64,000 nt of DNA from assembly GCF_938028825.1 (NCBI RefSeq), contig NZ_CALIZP010000090.1, positions 34,697 to 98,696 of the forward strand, read 5' to 3'. Below are positions 14,816-23,078 of the stretch, in pieces. The notes under the pieces were generated by a model, which made no database searches, was not told the origin of the DNA, and saw only the letters and a list, made by a program, of their open reading frames with translations. Made by a program: the position numbers and the translations under genes. This stretch comes from an uncultured Cardiobacterium sp. Lineage in GTDB: Bacteria > Pseudomonadota > Gammaproteobacteria > Cardiobacteriales > Cardiobacteriaceae. Positions within the stretch are counted from its first letter, which is position 1. Every line of letters starts with the position of its first letter.

Positions 14816-16279
14816 TTATTTGCCCTGTTCCGGCTTTTTGTTGAGCGAAACGTGCCCATCTGCCTGTTTTTGCAGCAGTTCGTAACTATGGCGGATTTGC
14901 GCGGTTTTCGGGTGGTCGGGGTAGTGGCTGATGAGCTGTGCGAGCAGGTGCAGCGCCTGCTCGCGTTTGCCGGTTTTGTCCAGGGCGCGGGCGGCGGCGT
15001 AGTAATTGTCGAGGATGTCCTTGTGCCCTTTGTGGCGCTGCGCGAAGTTGCGGGTGAGCGCGAGCACGGTGTTGTAGTCGTGATGTTCGCCGGCCATGCG
15101 CGCGAGCGGCTTGATCCAGTCGGCGGGCAGGCGGGCGATGTCGTCGAGGGCGATGTTTTCCACCGCCTTGCGCACGCAGAGGTAGCAGCGTTCGTTGCCG
15201 TGCACCGCCGCTTCAATCAGGCGCTGTTCGAGGGCGGGCAGTTCTTCGTAGCGGTGGTGCACTTGATAGTATTCGTAGAGGATGCGGTAGGCGGGGAAAT
15301 ACTGGCCGATGTCGCGGTGCGCATTGGTGTAGTTGCGCAGCAGCGCCTCGGCCTGCTCGAAGCCGCCTTCCTGCATCAGCACGTCGATGGCGAGCAGGTC
15401 TTGCGCGAACTGTTTCTTCTCTTCGTCGTCCATGCGGTAGGTGTCAGCTTCGTAGAGGACGCGCCGCTCCGCTTCGCTCAGGCCTTGCGGTCTCTCGTCA
15501 CGCATGAAGTAGCCGATGTAGGTGTAGGTGAGGGCGGTGGCAAAGGCCTGGATGACGGCAACCATGAATACGACCAGCGTGGGAGCATTGATAGCGTAAG
15601 CGATGATGCCAACGAGGAAGCCCAGCACAACACCCGCACCAATAAGCACAACAAGCGGGAAGAGCAGGATGGAAAGGTAGTTCCCGATGCCCATGTTGCG
15701 GATGACCTGTATCCAGCCGCGCGGGTCAATCATGCTGCCGATGCTGTCGTTGCCGACCAGATTCATAATCATCGCCGGGACAAAGAACCAGCTGATGAAC
15801 ATGAAGGGGACAGCCCAGACATAAGGGCCGCCCAGCAGCCATAGCGGGAGAAGGGCAATGGCGATGATGATGATGCCGATGGCGTATTTGAGTGGGGTCA
15901 GGAAGGGGATAAGCGTGACCGGCGCGTAGGGTACGGGTTCTTCTTCCAGCCCTTCGGAGATACGCATGATGCCGTCGAACATCTTGCAGGTGAGGAGAAA
16001 GCCGACGGCGAATTGCAGCAGGAGGAAACCGAAATTGCCCGAAGTGGCTTCGTTCGCTTCCAGCACGGCATCAAAACATTTTAGGTCGGTAATGCTGCAA
16101 TCCGGCGACAGACCGGCATCAGCAAAGATTTTGTTCGAGATTTCCGTCTGCTGGTAGTCGTGAAAACCGTTGATGCAGAGGATAAGGGCCAGCAGTACCC
16201 AATACAGCAGATTGCCGCCCTTGAAGAGGTAGCGGATGGCGCGCAGCAGCTTGTCGAAATTGTCTTTGATGTCGTTCAT
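14816..16279 (-). CDS. Membrane protein with C-terminal TPR-like domain, unknown function
   Basis: 487 residues. The N-terminal half (about 1-280) has several hydrophobic helices, including strongly hydrophobic stretches around IGIIIIAIALLPLWLLGG and LLFPLVVLIGAGVVLGFLVG. The C-terminal half is soluble and helical, with repeated A-x-x-L patterns (FEQAEALLRNYTNAHRDIG, REQALHLLAQLISHYPDHP) like tetratricopeptide repeats. A four-helix bundle plus TPR-like tail suggests a scaffold facing the cytoplasm. The start at 16279 (MNDIKDNF) fits a weak AGGG 8 nt upstream. It is co-transcribed with the HAD phosphatase and divergent from the yccS-like gene. I do not recognise a named family. Confidence 0.6.
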   Translation of the reverse strand: MNDIKDNFDKLLRAIRYLFKGGNLLYWVLLALILCINGFHDYQQTEISNKIFADAGLSPDCSITDLKCFDAVLEANEATSGNFGFLLLQFAVGFLLTCKMFDGIMRISEGLEEEPVPYAPVTLIPFLTPLKYAIGIIIIAIALLPLWLLGGPYVWAVPFMFISWFFVPAMIMNLVGNDSIGSMIDPRGWIQVIRNMGIGNYLSILLFPLVVLIGAGVVLGFLVGIIAYAINAPTLVVFMVAVIQAFATALTYTYIGYFMRDERPQGLSEAERRVLYEADTYRMDDEEKKQFAQDLLAIDVLMQEGGFEQAEALLRNYTNAHRDIGQYFPAYRILYEYYQVHHRYEELPALEQRLIEAAVHGNERCYLCVRKAVENIALDDIARLPADWIKPLARMAGEHHDYNTVLALTRNFAQRHKGHKDILDNYYAAARALDKTGKREQALHLLAQLISHYPDHPKTAQIRHSYELLQKQADGHVSLNKKPEQGK

Positions 16280-16404
16280 GAAAATGCCCTGTGGTTTTTG
16301 CATCGCCGCATTGTATAGCGGTGCCGGGGATTAGGCACGCGGTGCCTGCTGCCGCTATACAGCGGGGGGAAGCGCCGATACAATCCCGCGCCCCGCCCAT
16401 CACC

Positions 16405-18630
16405 GTGTACCCCGTGAAAATCCCCCTGCCCAACGCCAACCTCGTCTCGACCTTGCCCGTCGTCCTCAGTATCAGCGCCGCCGCCCTCATCATCTGGATA
16501 CTCGACATCCCGCACTACGCCATGCCGCTCATCCTCGGCGTCATCGCCGGCGGCCTCGCCGACCTCGACAACCGCCTGCGCGGGCGCATCAAAGACCTCG
16601 GCATCGTCCTCGCCGCCTTTGCCGCCACCTCGCTCACCGTGCAGCTCACCCTCAACCACAGCGCCGCCTACATCACCGCCATGCTGCTGATGACCTTCCT
16701 CCTCACCTACATGGGCGCTGCCGGGCTGCGCTACCGCACCATCGCCTTCGGCGGGCTGACCGTCGCCATCTACACCACCCTCGCCTACAACCCCGCCCAG
16801 CCGTGGTACGCGAACCCTTTGCTCATCCTCGCCGGCGCCCTGCTTTACGGCGGCGGCGCGCTCATCGTGCAACTCGCCTTCCCGCACCGCCAGGTGCAGG
16901 AAAACATGGCCGCCGCCTACGCCGCGCTTGCCGACTACATCGACGCCAAAGCCTGCTACTTCGACCCGGACGACGGCGACTACGGCGGGCGGCAGCAGCG
17001 CCTCGCCCGCGCCAACACCGCCCTCATCCAGGCCTTCAACCAGTGCCGCAGCACCCTTTACTACCGCATGCGCGGCCAGCACCGCCACCCGCGCACCGCG
17101 CGCATGCTGCGCTACTACTTCGCCGCGCAGGACATCCACGAACGCATCAGCTCATCGCACATCGACTACCGCGAACTCGCGGAAAAACACGAACACAGCG
17201 ACCTGCCCTACCGCTTCCTGCACCTCATCGAACGCCAGGCGGCGGCCTGCCGCGCCATCGCCGCCGCCCTGCACCGGAACACCGCCTGGCCCGGCGACCC
17301 CCGCCTCGACCGCGACAGCGACGGCCTCGCCCGCGCCCTGCAATACCACCTCGCGCAAGACCCCGCGCGTCGCCCACTCGCGCGCCTGCTCGACAACCTG
17401 CGCAGCATCAACTACCAGCTCACCCACCTCGACACCGCGCAAGAAGACAACACCGACAGCACCATCGCCGCCCGTCAAGAACCCGGCCTGCGCGACATCC
17501 TGCCCGCCCTGCGCCGCCACCTCAGCTTCCGCTCGCCCGCCTACCGCCACGCCGTGCGCCTCAGCCTCGTCGTCCTCACCTGCTGCCTCATCGTCGCCGC
17601 GCTGCACCTCGAACTCGGCTACTGGATCCTGCTCACCGCCATCTTCGTCTGCCAGCCGAACTACTCGGCGACCAAAAGCCGCGTCAACCAGCGCGTCCTC
17701 GGCACCATCCTCGGTGTCATCATCGGCTCCGTCGCGCCGCTCTTCACCCCGACAGTTGCCACCAAACTGTGGCTCATCATCGCGAGCACCACCCTCTTCT
17801 TCTACTACCGCAACCGCAAATACAGCATCTCCACCCTCTTCATCACCGTGCAGGCCTTCACCAGCTTCTCGCTGGCAGGCTACGACCTCACCGCCGCCAT
17901 CCCGCTACGCATCATCGACACCCTCATCGGCGTTGCCATCTCCTGGACCGCCGTTACCTACCTCTGGCCGGACTGGCGCTACCTGACCCTGGACAACACC
18001 GCGCGCACTGCCATCAAAAGCGACGCCGCCTACCTGCGCCACATCCTCGCCCAACTGCAAGCGAGCGGCAGCGACGACGTTGCCTACCGCAGCATCCGCC
18101 GTGTTGCGCACGAAAACGCCGCCCAGCTCGGCAGCACCGTCTCCGACATCAGCAGCGAACCGCGCAAATACGCAAACCAACTCGACAACGCCTTCAACCT
18201 GCTCAACCTCAACTACACCCTGCTTGCCTACATCTCGGCGCTCGGCGCCTACCGCAACAAGACCGGCTTGCCCGCCCCTGCGGAACAAACACACACCGCC
18301 GCCGGCGGTGCCTCCCCCGTGGCGGCGGGGCAAGAACAGGGCGCAGACACCGACCCGCTGCTGACCGCCTACTACCGCCTCGGCGCAGACATCGCCGGCC
18401 TGCTTGACCGCCTCGACACCCTCGACGCGGCCGCCTTCCGGACACAATACACCGCCATCCGCGCCGAACTTGATCGCCTGCGCCCGGACGAAAACAACCC
18501 GCAGGAACGGCACAGCATCCTGCGGCAACAACTGCTGATGATCAGCCGCATCATCGAACCCTGCTACCACGCCCTGCACCCGCCGCACAAGAATCAGCCC
18601 GGTAAACACAGCCGCTGCAAACAGGACTGA
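16405..18630 (+). CDS. yccS: FUSC-family inner membrane protein, YccS/YhfK type
   Basis: About 741 residues from the GTG at 16405; a second GTG at 16414 is equally possible. Two blocks of transmembrane helices (about 1-160 and 400-530) alternate with two cytoplasmic helical domains, the layout of E. coli YccS (about 720 residues). Diagnostic stretches include YYFAAQDIHERISSSHIDY (about 250), LLTAIFVCQPNYSATKSR (about 415) and TVSDISSEPRKYANQL (about 580). FUSC proteins are aromatic-acid or fusaric-acid efflux-like; YccS itself has no proven substrate. The upstream TACAAT at 16379-16384 fits the house pattern of a -10 about 20-30 bp before the start. Confidence 0.85.
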   Translation: MYPVKIPLPNANLVSTLPVVLSISAAALIIWILDIPHYAMPLILGVIAGGLADLDNRLRGRIKDLGIVLAAFAATSLTVQLTLNHSAAYITAMLLMTFLLTYMGAAGLRYRTIAFGGLTVAIYTTLAYNPAQPWYANPLLILAGALLYGGGALIVQLAFPHRQVQENMAAAYAALADYIDAKACYFDPDDGDYGGRQQRLARANTALIQAFNQCRSTLYYRMRGQHRHPRTARMLRYYFAAQDIHERISSSHIDYRELAEKHEHSDLPYRFLHLIERQAAACRAIAAALHRNTAWPGDPRLDRDSDGLARALQYHLAQDPARRPLARLLDNLRSINYQLTHLDTAQEDNTDSTIAARQEPGLRDILPALRRHLSFRSPAYRHAVRLSLVVLTCCLIVAALHLELGYWILLTAIFVCQPNYSATKSRVNQRVLGTILGVIIGSVAPLFTPTVATKLWLIIASTTLFFYYRNRKYSISTLFITVQAFTSFSLAGYDLTAAIPLRIIDTLIGVAISWTAVTYLWPDWRYLTLDNTARTAIKSDAAYLRHILAQLQASGSDDVAYRSIRRVAHENAAQLGSTVSDISSEPRKYANQLDNAFNLLNLNYTLLAYISALGAYRNKTGLPAPAEQTHTAAGGASPVAAGQEQGADTDPLLTAYYRLGADIAGLLDRLDTLDAAAFRTQYTAIRAELDRLRPDENNPQERHSILRQQLLMISRIIEPCYHALHPPHKNQPGKHSRCKQD

Positions 18631-18798
18631 TACCGGAAGCAACAAACGGCCGCCCGCCCCGCGAACCCTGCTTTATTTCCTGGTGTGGATATGAGACGAG
18701 GTGGCGATGGCGATGGGCGGCATGGCGGGCAACCGCCGCAGGTGAACGCCGGGGCGGGAAGGGCTATGATTGCCGCCTTTTCCCGACCGGCCGTTCCC

Positions 18799-20403
18799 AT
18801 GCCCACACCCCGCTTCTTCCAGTCTGCCGCCATTTATGCCGACCGCCGCGCCATCAGTCTGTTTTTCCTCGGCTTTGCCGCCGGGCTGCCGTTTCTCCTG
18901 ATTTTTTCCAGCCTCTCCATCTGGCTGAATGAAGCGGGCGTCACGCGCGGCACCGTGACCCGTTTCAGCTGGGCGGCGCTCGCTTATTCCTGCAAGTTCA
19001 TCTGGTCACCGCTCATCGATACCCTGCCGCTGCCGTTTCTGACCCGCCGCCTCGGGCGGCGTCGTGCCTGGCTGGCAGCGGCGCAATGCGTGGTCATCGC
19101 CGCCATTTGCCTGATGGCGCTCATCAATCCCGCCGATGGCGAGGCGCTGCCGCTGATGGCGCTCGCCGCCGTCCTCCTCGGCTTTGCGGCGGCGACGCAG
19201 GATATTGTGATTGACGCCTACCGCATTGAAGCGGCGGCAGGCGACAGTGCGATGCAGGCGGCGATGGCGGCGACGTACACGGCGGGCTACCGCTGCGGCA
19301 TGATTGTTTCCGGCGCGGGCGCGCTGCTGCTGGCGACCTGGTTCGGCTCGACCATGCAGCATTACGATTACGCCGCCTGGCGGGCGACGTATTTCTGCAT
19401 GGCGGCGGTGATGGGTATCGGCCTCGCCACGACCTTCACCTTGCGCGAGCCGCCCGCGTCAAGCGGCGTCAACACGTTGCGCCCCGCCGCCGACAATCTG
19501 CGCCTGCTCGCGCTCTTTGTGCTCGCCGTTATCGCGCTGATCGCCGCTTACCGCCTGCTCGGCGCCCTGCCCGCCGCCGCCAGCGTGCTCGGCGGTTTTC
19601 TGCGCGAGAGTCTGCGTCTTCTCGGCGGGCTGGCGGCAGCGGCAGCGGTCGGTGCGCTGTGCGTGCGCGCCGGGCTGGTCAGCCGCGCGCTGGCGTGGCA
19701 GACGTGGCTGGAACCCGTCGCCGATTTTTTCCGCCGCTACGGGCGCGTGGCGGTGTTACTCCTGGCGCTTATCGGCCTTTATCGCAGCACAGATATTGTT
19801 TCCGGTGCCATCAGCAACGTGTTCTATCAGGACTTGGGCTATAGCAAGACGGAAATCGCCAGTGCGGTGAAGGTTTTTGGCGTGGTGATGACGCTGGTGG
19901 GCGGCTTTCTCGGCGGGATGCTGGCGCAGCGTTATGCGCTGATGCGGATGATGATGCTCGGCGCGCTGCTCACCGTCGGCACCAACCTGCTCTTCATCCT
20001 GCTCGCCCGGTACGGCGACAAGTCGCTGCTCGCCGCCGCGCAGGGGCTGCCCGCCCTGCCGCCGCTGCAAGAGGTGATTCATGCCGTGCAGACGGGTGTC
20101 GCCGCCGCTTTCCGCAGCGACAACCGGCTGCTTTACGGCGTGGTCGGCTTCGACAACCTCGCGGCGGGGCTGGCCAGCTCGGTCTTCGTCGCCTTTTTGT
20201 CGTCGCTGACCAGCGTCCGCTTCACCGCCGTGCAGTACGCCATTTTCAGCTCGCTGATGACTCTCTTGCCGAAAACGCTCGGCGGCTATTCCGGCAGTAT
20301 CGTCACCGCCGTCGGCTATCCCGCCTTTTTCCTGATTACCTCGCTGATCGGCGTGCCGGTGCTGCTGCTGGTGTATTGGGCGGAACGGCGGCTGCGCCCG
20401 TGA
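18799..20403 (+). CDS. ampG: AmpG-like muropeptide MFS permease
   Basis: 534 residues. Imports GlcNAc-anhydroMurNAc peptides during peptidoglycan recycling. The N-terminus matches AmpG (FFLGFAAGLPFLLIFSSLSIWLNEAG, then SPLIDTLPLPFLTRRLGRRRAWL), as does the TQDIVIDAYRIE motif near residue 133. About 14 helices are predicted, more than a standard MFS protein, as expected for AmpG. The start at 18799 is chosen because it lies just before this conserved region and behind a TATGAT -10-like box. A longer frame begins at 18685 but has no homologous sequence. Confidence 0.88.
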   Translation: MPTPRFFQSAAIYADRRAISLFFLGFAAGLPFLLIFSSLSIWLNEAGVTRGTVTRFSWAALAYSCKFIWSPLIDTLPLPFLTRRLGRRRAWLAAAQCVVIAAICLMALINPADGEALPLMALAAVLLGFAAATQDIVIDAYRIEAAAGDSAMQAAMAATYTAGYRCGMIVSGAGALLLATWFGSTMQHYDYAAWRATYFCMAAVMGIGLATTFTLREPPASSGVNTLRPAADNLRLLALFVLAVIALIAAYRLLGALPAAASVLGGFLRESLRLLGGLAAAAAVGALCVRAGLVSRALAWQTWLEPVADFFRRYGRVAVLLLALIGLYRSTDIVSGAISNVFYQDLGYSKTEIASAVKVFGVVMTLVGGFLGGMLAQRYALMRMMMLGALLTVGTNLLFILLARYGDKSLLAAAQGLPALPPLQEVIHAVQTGVAAAFRSDNRLLYGVVGFDNLAAGLASSVFVAFLSSLTSVRFTAVQYAIFSSLMTLLPKTLGGYSGSIVTAVGYPAFFLITSLIGVPVLLLVYWAERRLRP

Positions 20404-20528
20404 TGCGAGCCCGGAAAAGCATCCGGAACACCGGACCCGCCAAGCGGCATCCATGCCGCGTCAGGCCGTGTGGGTTTCGGCAGGGCGCGGCGATACAATA
20501 GCCGCCCCTTTCTTCATCCCGCCTGCCC

Positions 20529-21500
20529 ATGAACCTCATCCGCCGCCTGCGTCTCGACCCTTTCCTCATGATGATCCTGCTGATGGTGCTGGCCGCGACC
20601 ATCGTCCCCGCGCAAGGCATCGGCAAGACGTTCTTCAAGCACCTCACCACCGCCGCCATCGCCCTGCTCTTTTTCATGCACGGCGCCAAGCTCTCGCGCG
20701 AGGCCATCCTCGCCGGCGTCGGCCACTGGCGGCTGCACACACTGGTGCTGGCGACGACCTTCATCCTCTTCCCGCTGCTCGGCCTCGCCCTCTACCCGCT
20801 GACGCCGTCGGTCATCCCGCCCGACATCTACCAGGGCTTCCTCTACCTCTGCGCCCTGCCCGCCACGGTGCAATCCGCCATCGCCTTCACGTCCGTCGCG
20901 CGCGGCAACATCGCCGCCGCCGTGTGCAGCGCTGCGCTTTCCAGCCTGCTCGGCGTCTTCCTCTCGCCTGTGCTCGTCGGCCTGCTCCTCAGCGCGCAGG
21001 GGCAGACGGATTTGTTCCATTCGGTGCAGGCGGTGATGCTGCAACTGCTGCTGCCCTTCGTCCTCGGCCATCTCGCGCGCCCGTGGCTCGCCGCCTGGAT
21101 CAGCAAGAACCGCCGCCTGATCAAAATCACCGACCAGTCCTCCATCCTGCTCGTCGTCTATACCGCGTTCAGCGAGGCGGTGCTGGAAGGCATCTGGGGC
21201 AAGGTGAGCGTGGCGACGCTTGTCCTCATCGCCGTCGTTTCCTGCGTGCTGCTCGCCATCGTCCTCGCCTTCACCACATACAGCGCCCGCGCGCTGGGTT
21301 TCAGCAAGGAAGACGAAATCACCATCGTCTTCTGCGGCTCGAAAAAAAGCCTCGCCAACGGCATCCCGATGGCGAACATCCTTTTCCCGCCCGCAGCCGT
21401 CGGCATCCTTGTGCTGCCGCTGATGCTCTTCCACCAGATTCAGCTGATGGTCTGCGCGGTGCTGGCACAACGCTACGCCCGCCGCCCGCAAGAGGACTGA
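20529..21500 (+). CDS. Bile acid:sodium symporter-like (SBF_like, YfeH type) transporter
   Basis: 323 residues with about ten hydrophobic helices. The order and motifs (FFMHGAKLSREAI, LCALPATVQSAIAFTSVARGN, FCGSKKSLANGIPMANILFP) are those of the YfeH/SLC10A7-like group. These are membrane carriers of unknown bacterial substrate. A TACAAT box stands at 20495-20500. One nucleotide separates its stop from the next gene's ATG, so the Nudix gene is co-transcribed. Confidence 0.85.
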   Translation: MNLIRRLRLDPFLMMILLMVLAATIVPAQGIGKTFFKHLTTAAIALLFFMHGAKLSREAILAGVGHWRLHTLVLATTFILFPLLGLALYPLTPSVIPPDIYQGFLYLCALPATVQSAIAFTSVARGNIAAAVCSAALSSLLGVFLSPVLVGLLLSAQGQTDLFHSVQAVMLQLLLPFVLGHLARPWLAAWISKNRRLIKITDQSSILLVVYTAFSEAVLEGIWGKVSVATLVLIAVVSCVLLAIVLAFTTYSARALGFSKEDEITIVFCGSKKSLANGIPMANILFPPAAVGILVLPLMLFHQIQLMVCAVLAQRYARRPQED

Positions 21501-21501
21501 C

Positions 21502-22365
21502 ATGACCTACCTCGCCCGCATTCAACAGCTCAACAGCGCCAACCCCGCCGCATACCGCCCGCTCATCCTCGACGGCGACGCCGTCGGCCTCATTTGGGAG
21601 AACAACCTCGACCGCCTGCGCGCGCACGGCATCGGGCTGCGCGCGGAAGACACGCACTACGTTTGGGACGCCCCCGCCGACTTCGCCGCGCGCAACCGCC
21701 TGCTCGCCAACCTCGCCGCCGCCCTTTACCGCAGCGGCTACATCAGCGGCTGGCGCGACGAAAAACTGCCGCTGCTCGCCGGCCTGCATCATCCCGTCCG
21801 CGCCCTCATCGAGCGCGCCGCTGCGCCGGTGCTGGGCGTTTGCGGCTATGGCGTGCATGTGAACGGCATCACCGAACGCGGCGGCGTACCGCATCTGTGG
21901 ATTGCGCGCCGCGCGGCAAGCAAATCCGTCGAACCGGGCAAACTTGACCAGATCGCCGCCGGCGGCATCCCGCACGGCATCGGCATCTTCGCCAACCTCA
22001 TCAAGGAAAGCGCGGAAGAAGCCGCCATCCCCGAAACGCTGGCGCGGCAGGCGCGCCCCGTCGGCACCATCAGCTACACCGCGCAGACCGCAAGCGGCAT
22101 CCGCGCCGACCTGCTCTACCTCTACGACCTGCACCTGCCGCCCGATTTCCGCCCGGAAAACCGCGACGGTGAAGTCGGCGAATTCCTCTGCCTGCCGCTG
22201 GACGAAGTCGCCCGCCTGGTGCGCGACACGGAAGACTTCAAGCTCAATTCCGCCGTGGTCGTCATCGACTACCTCATCCGCCACGGCTACCTCAACCCGG
22301 ACGACACCCCCGATTACCCCGCCCTCTGCCGCGAGATCCGCCAAATCCACCCGCTGCTGCGATAA
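21502..22365 (+). CDS. Nudix hydrolase with N-terminal DUF4743 domain
   Basis: 287 residues. The N-terminal ~110 residues (YLARIQQLNSANPAAYRPLI ...) form the DUF4743 domain seen in plant and yeast Nudix enzymes related to thiamine-pyrophosphokinase-linked proteins. The C-terminal Nudix domain has KLDQIAAGGIPHG and the helix NLIKESAEEAAI, which is the REUXEE box with Lys-Glu in place of Arg-Glu. Some eukaryotic relatives hydrolyse damaged thiamine diphosphate forms such as oxo- and oxythiamine-PP, so a similar housecleaning role is plausible but not proven. It is coupled to the upstream transporter. Confidence 0.85.
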   Translation: MTYLARIQQLNSANPAAYRPLILDGDAVGLIWENNLDRLRAHGIGLRAEDTHYVWDAPADFAARNRLLANLAAALYRSGYISGWRDEKLPLLAGLHHPVRALIERAAAPVLGVCGYGVHVNGITERGGVPHLWIARRAASKSVEPGKLDQIAAGGIPHGIGIFANLIKESAEEAAIPETLARQARPVGTISYTAQTASGIRADLLYLYDLHLPPDFRPENRDGEVGEFLCLPLDEVARLVRDTEDFKLNSAVVVIDYLIRHGYLNPDDTPDYPALCREIRQIHPLLR

Positions 22366-22375
22366 AACCTGCCAT

Positions 22376-22489
22376 GCCGACAACCCCGCTTCGGCGCGGG
22401 TGATTGAGAAAAACGGCGGCGAACTGCGGGACACCGTCAGTTACGAAGGAAAACGCCTCCGCCGCTACCGCATCCGCCGCGCCGGATAA
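22376..22489 (+). pseudogene. Remnant C-terminus of a GNAT acetyltransferase
   Basis: The frame reads DNPASARVIEKNGGEL, then DTVSYEGKRLRRYRI and a stop. This is the closing motif of GNAT acetyltransferases (N-x-x-S-x-x-V-I-E-x-N-G-G). Nothing upstream in this frame continues the fold; the bases before it belong to the Nudix gene. It is a ~38-codon fossil left by deletion. Confidence 0.7.
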
Positions 22490-22556
22490 CCGCCGTTGCA
22501 TCCGCTAACTGTCTATAACAAAAACAAAAACCTAGCAAAAGATTGTGGCTGATGCC

Positions 22557-22584
22557 TTGCATCGGAAAAATTATTTGGCATAAT
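22557..22584 (+). promoter_or_regulatory. Promoter of the tRNA-Lys cluster
   Basis: TTGCAT (22557-22562), 16 bp, CATAAT (22579-22584), then a GC-rich discriminator GCGCGCCC typical of stringently controlled stable-RNA promoters, 14 bp before the first tRNA. Confidence 0.7.
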
Positions 22585-22598
22585 GCGCGCCCTCGAAC

Positions 22599-22673
22599 GG
22601 GTCGTTAGCTCAGTGGTAGAGCAGTTGGCTTTTAACCAATTGGTCGAAGGTTCGAATCCTTCACGACCCACCA
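22599..22673 (+). tRNA. tRNA-Lys (UUU), copy 1
   Basis: Complete cloverleaf with encoded CCA. Anticodon loop CTTTTAA gives anticodon TTT. Acceptor stem GGGTCGT/ACGACCC. First of three lysine tRNAs in one transcript. Confidence 0.97.
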
Positions 22674-22701
22674 TTCATTCCTCCTTTATCTTTTACCCTG
22701 C

Positions 22702-22776
22702 GGGTCGTTAGCTCAGTGGTAGAGCAGTTGGCTTTTAACCAATTGGTCGAAGGTTCGAACCCTTCACGACCCACCA
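22702..22776 (+). tRNA. tRNA-Lys (UUU), copy 2
   Basis: Almost identical to copy 1, differing in the T-arm (GAACC for GAATC), with encoded CCA and anticodon TTT. Separated from copy 1 by 28 bp. Confidence 0.97.
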
Positions 22777-22788
22777 CCGCTTTCAAAC

Positions 22789-22864
22789 GGGCCGTTAGCT
22801 CAGTTGGTAGAGCAGTTGACTCTTAATCAATCGGTCAAAGGTTCGAGTCCTTTACGGCCCACCA
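22789..22864 (+). tRNA. tRNA-Lys (CUU)
   Basis: Loop CTCTTAA gives anticodon CTT, reading AAG. Acceptor GGGCCGT/ACGGCCC and encoded CCA. The body resembles the two UUU copies, so it probably arose by duplication and anticodon change. Confidence 0.95.
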
Positions 22865-22892
22865 GTTTCTCCTTCAATCTCCTTGTTGAGGT

Positions 22893-22917
22893 GCCGCGTT
22901 TTCGACGCGGCTTTTTT
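22893..22917 (+). terminator. Terminator of the tRNA-Lys operon
   Basis: GCCGCG-TTTTCGA-CGCGGC followed by TTTTTT, about 30 nt after the last tRNA. Confidence 0.85.
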
Positions 22918-22998
22918 ATGCCCGTTTGCCGGTACGCCGCCGGTGCTGCGGCAACAAACGGCGGGACTGTCCGCCTGCTGCATGGCGGCGGGGGTTTT

Positions 22999-23065
22999 TA
23001 TAGTCGTCTCAAACGGTAATGATGCGGTGTTGCCTCACCGCCTTGCCTCATGCCTGCTTGCAACG
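22999..23065. repeat. Truncated Correia-like element
   Basis: Starts TATAGTCGTCTCAAACGG and runs through GGTGTTGCCTCACCGCCTTG, then decays before a second end. It sits at the 3' end of the ABC-F gene. Confidence 0.6.
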
Positions 23066-23078
23066 GCTCCATTTCCCG

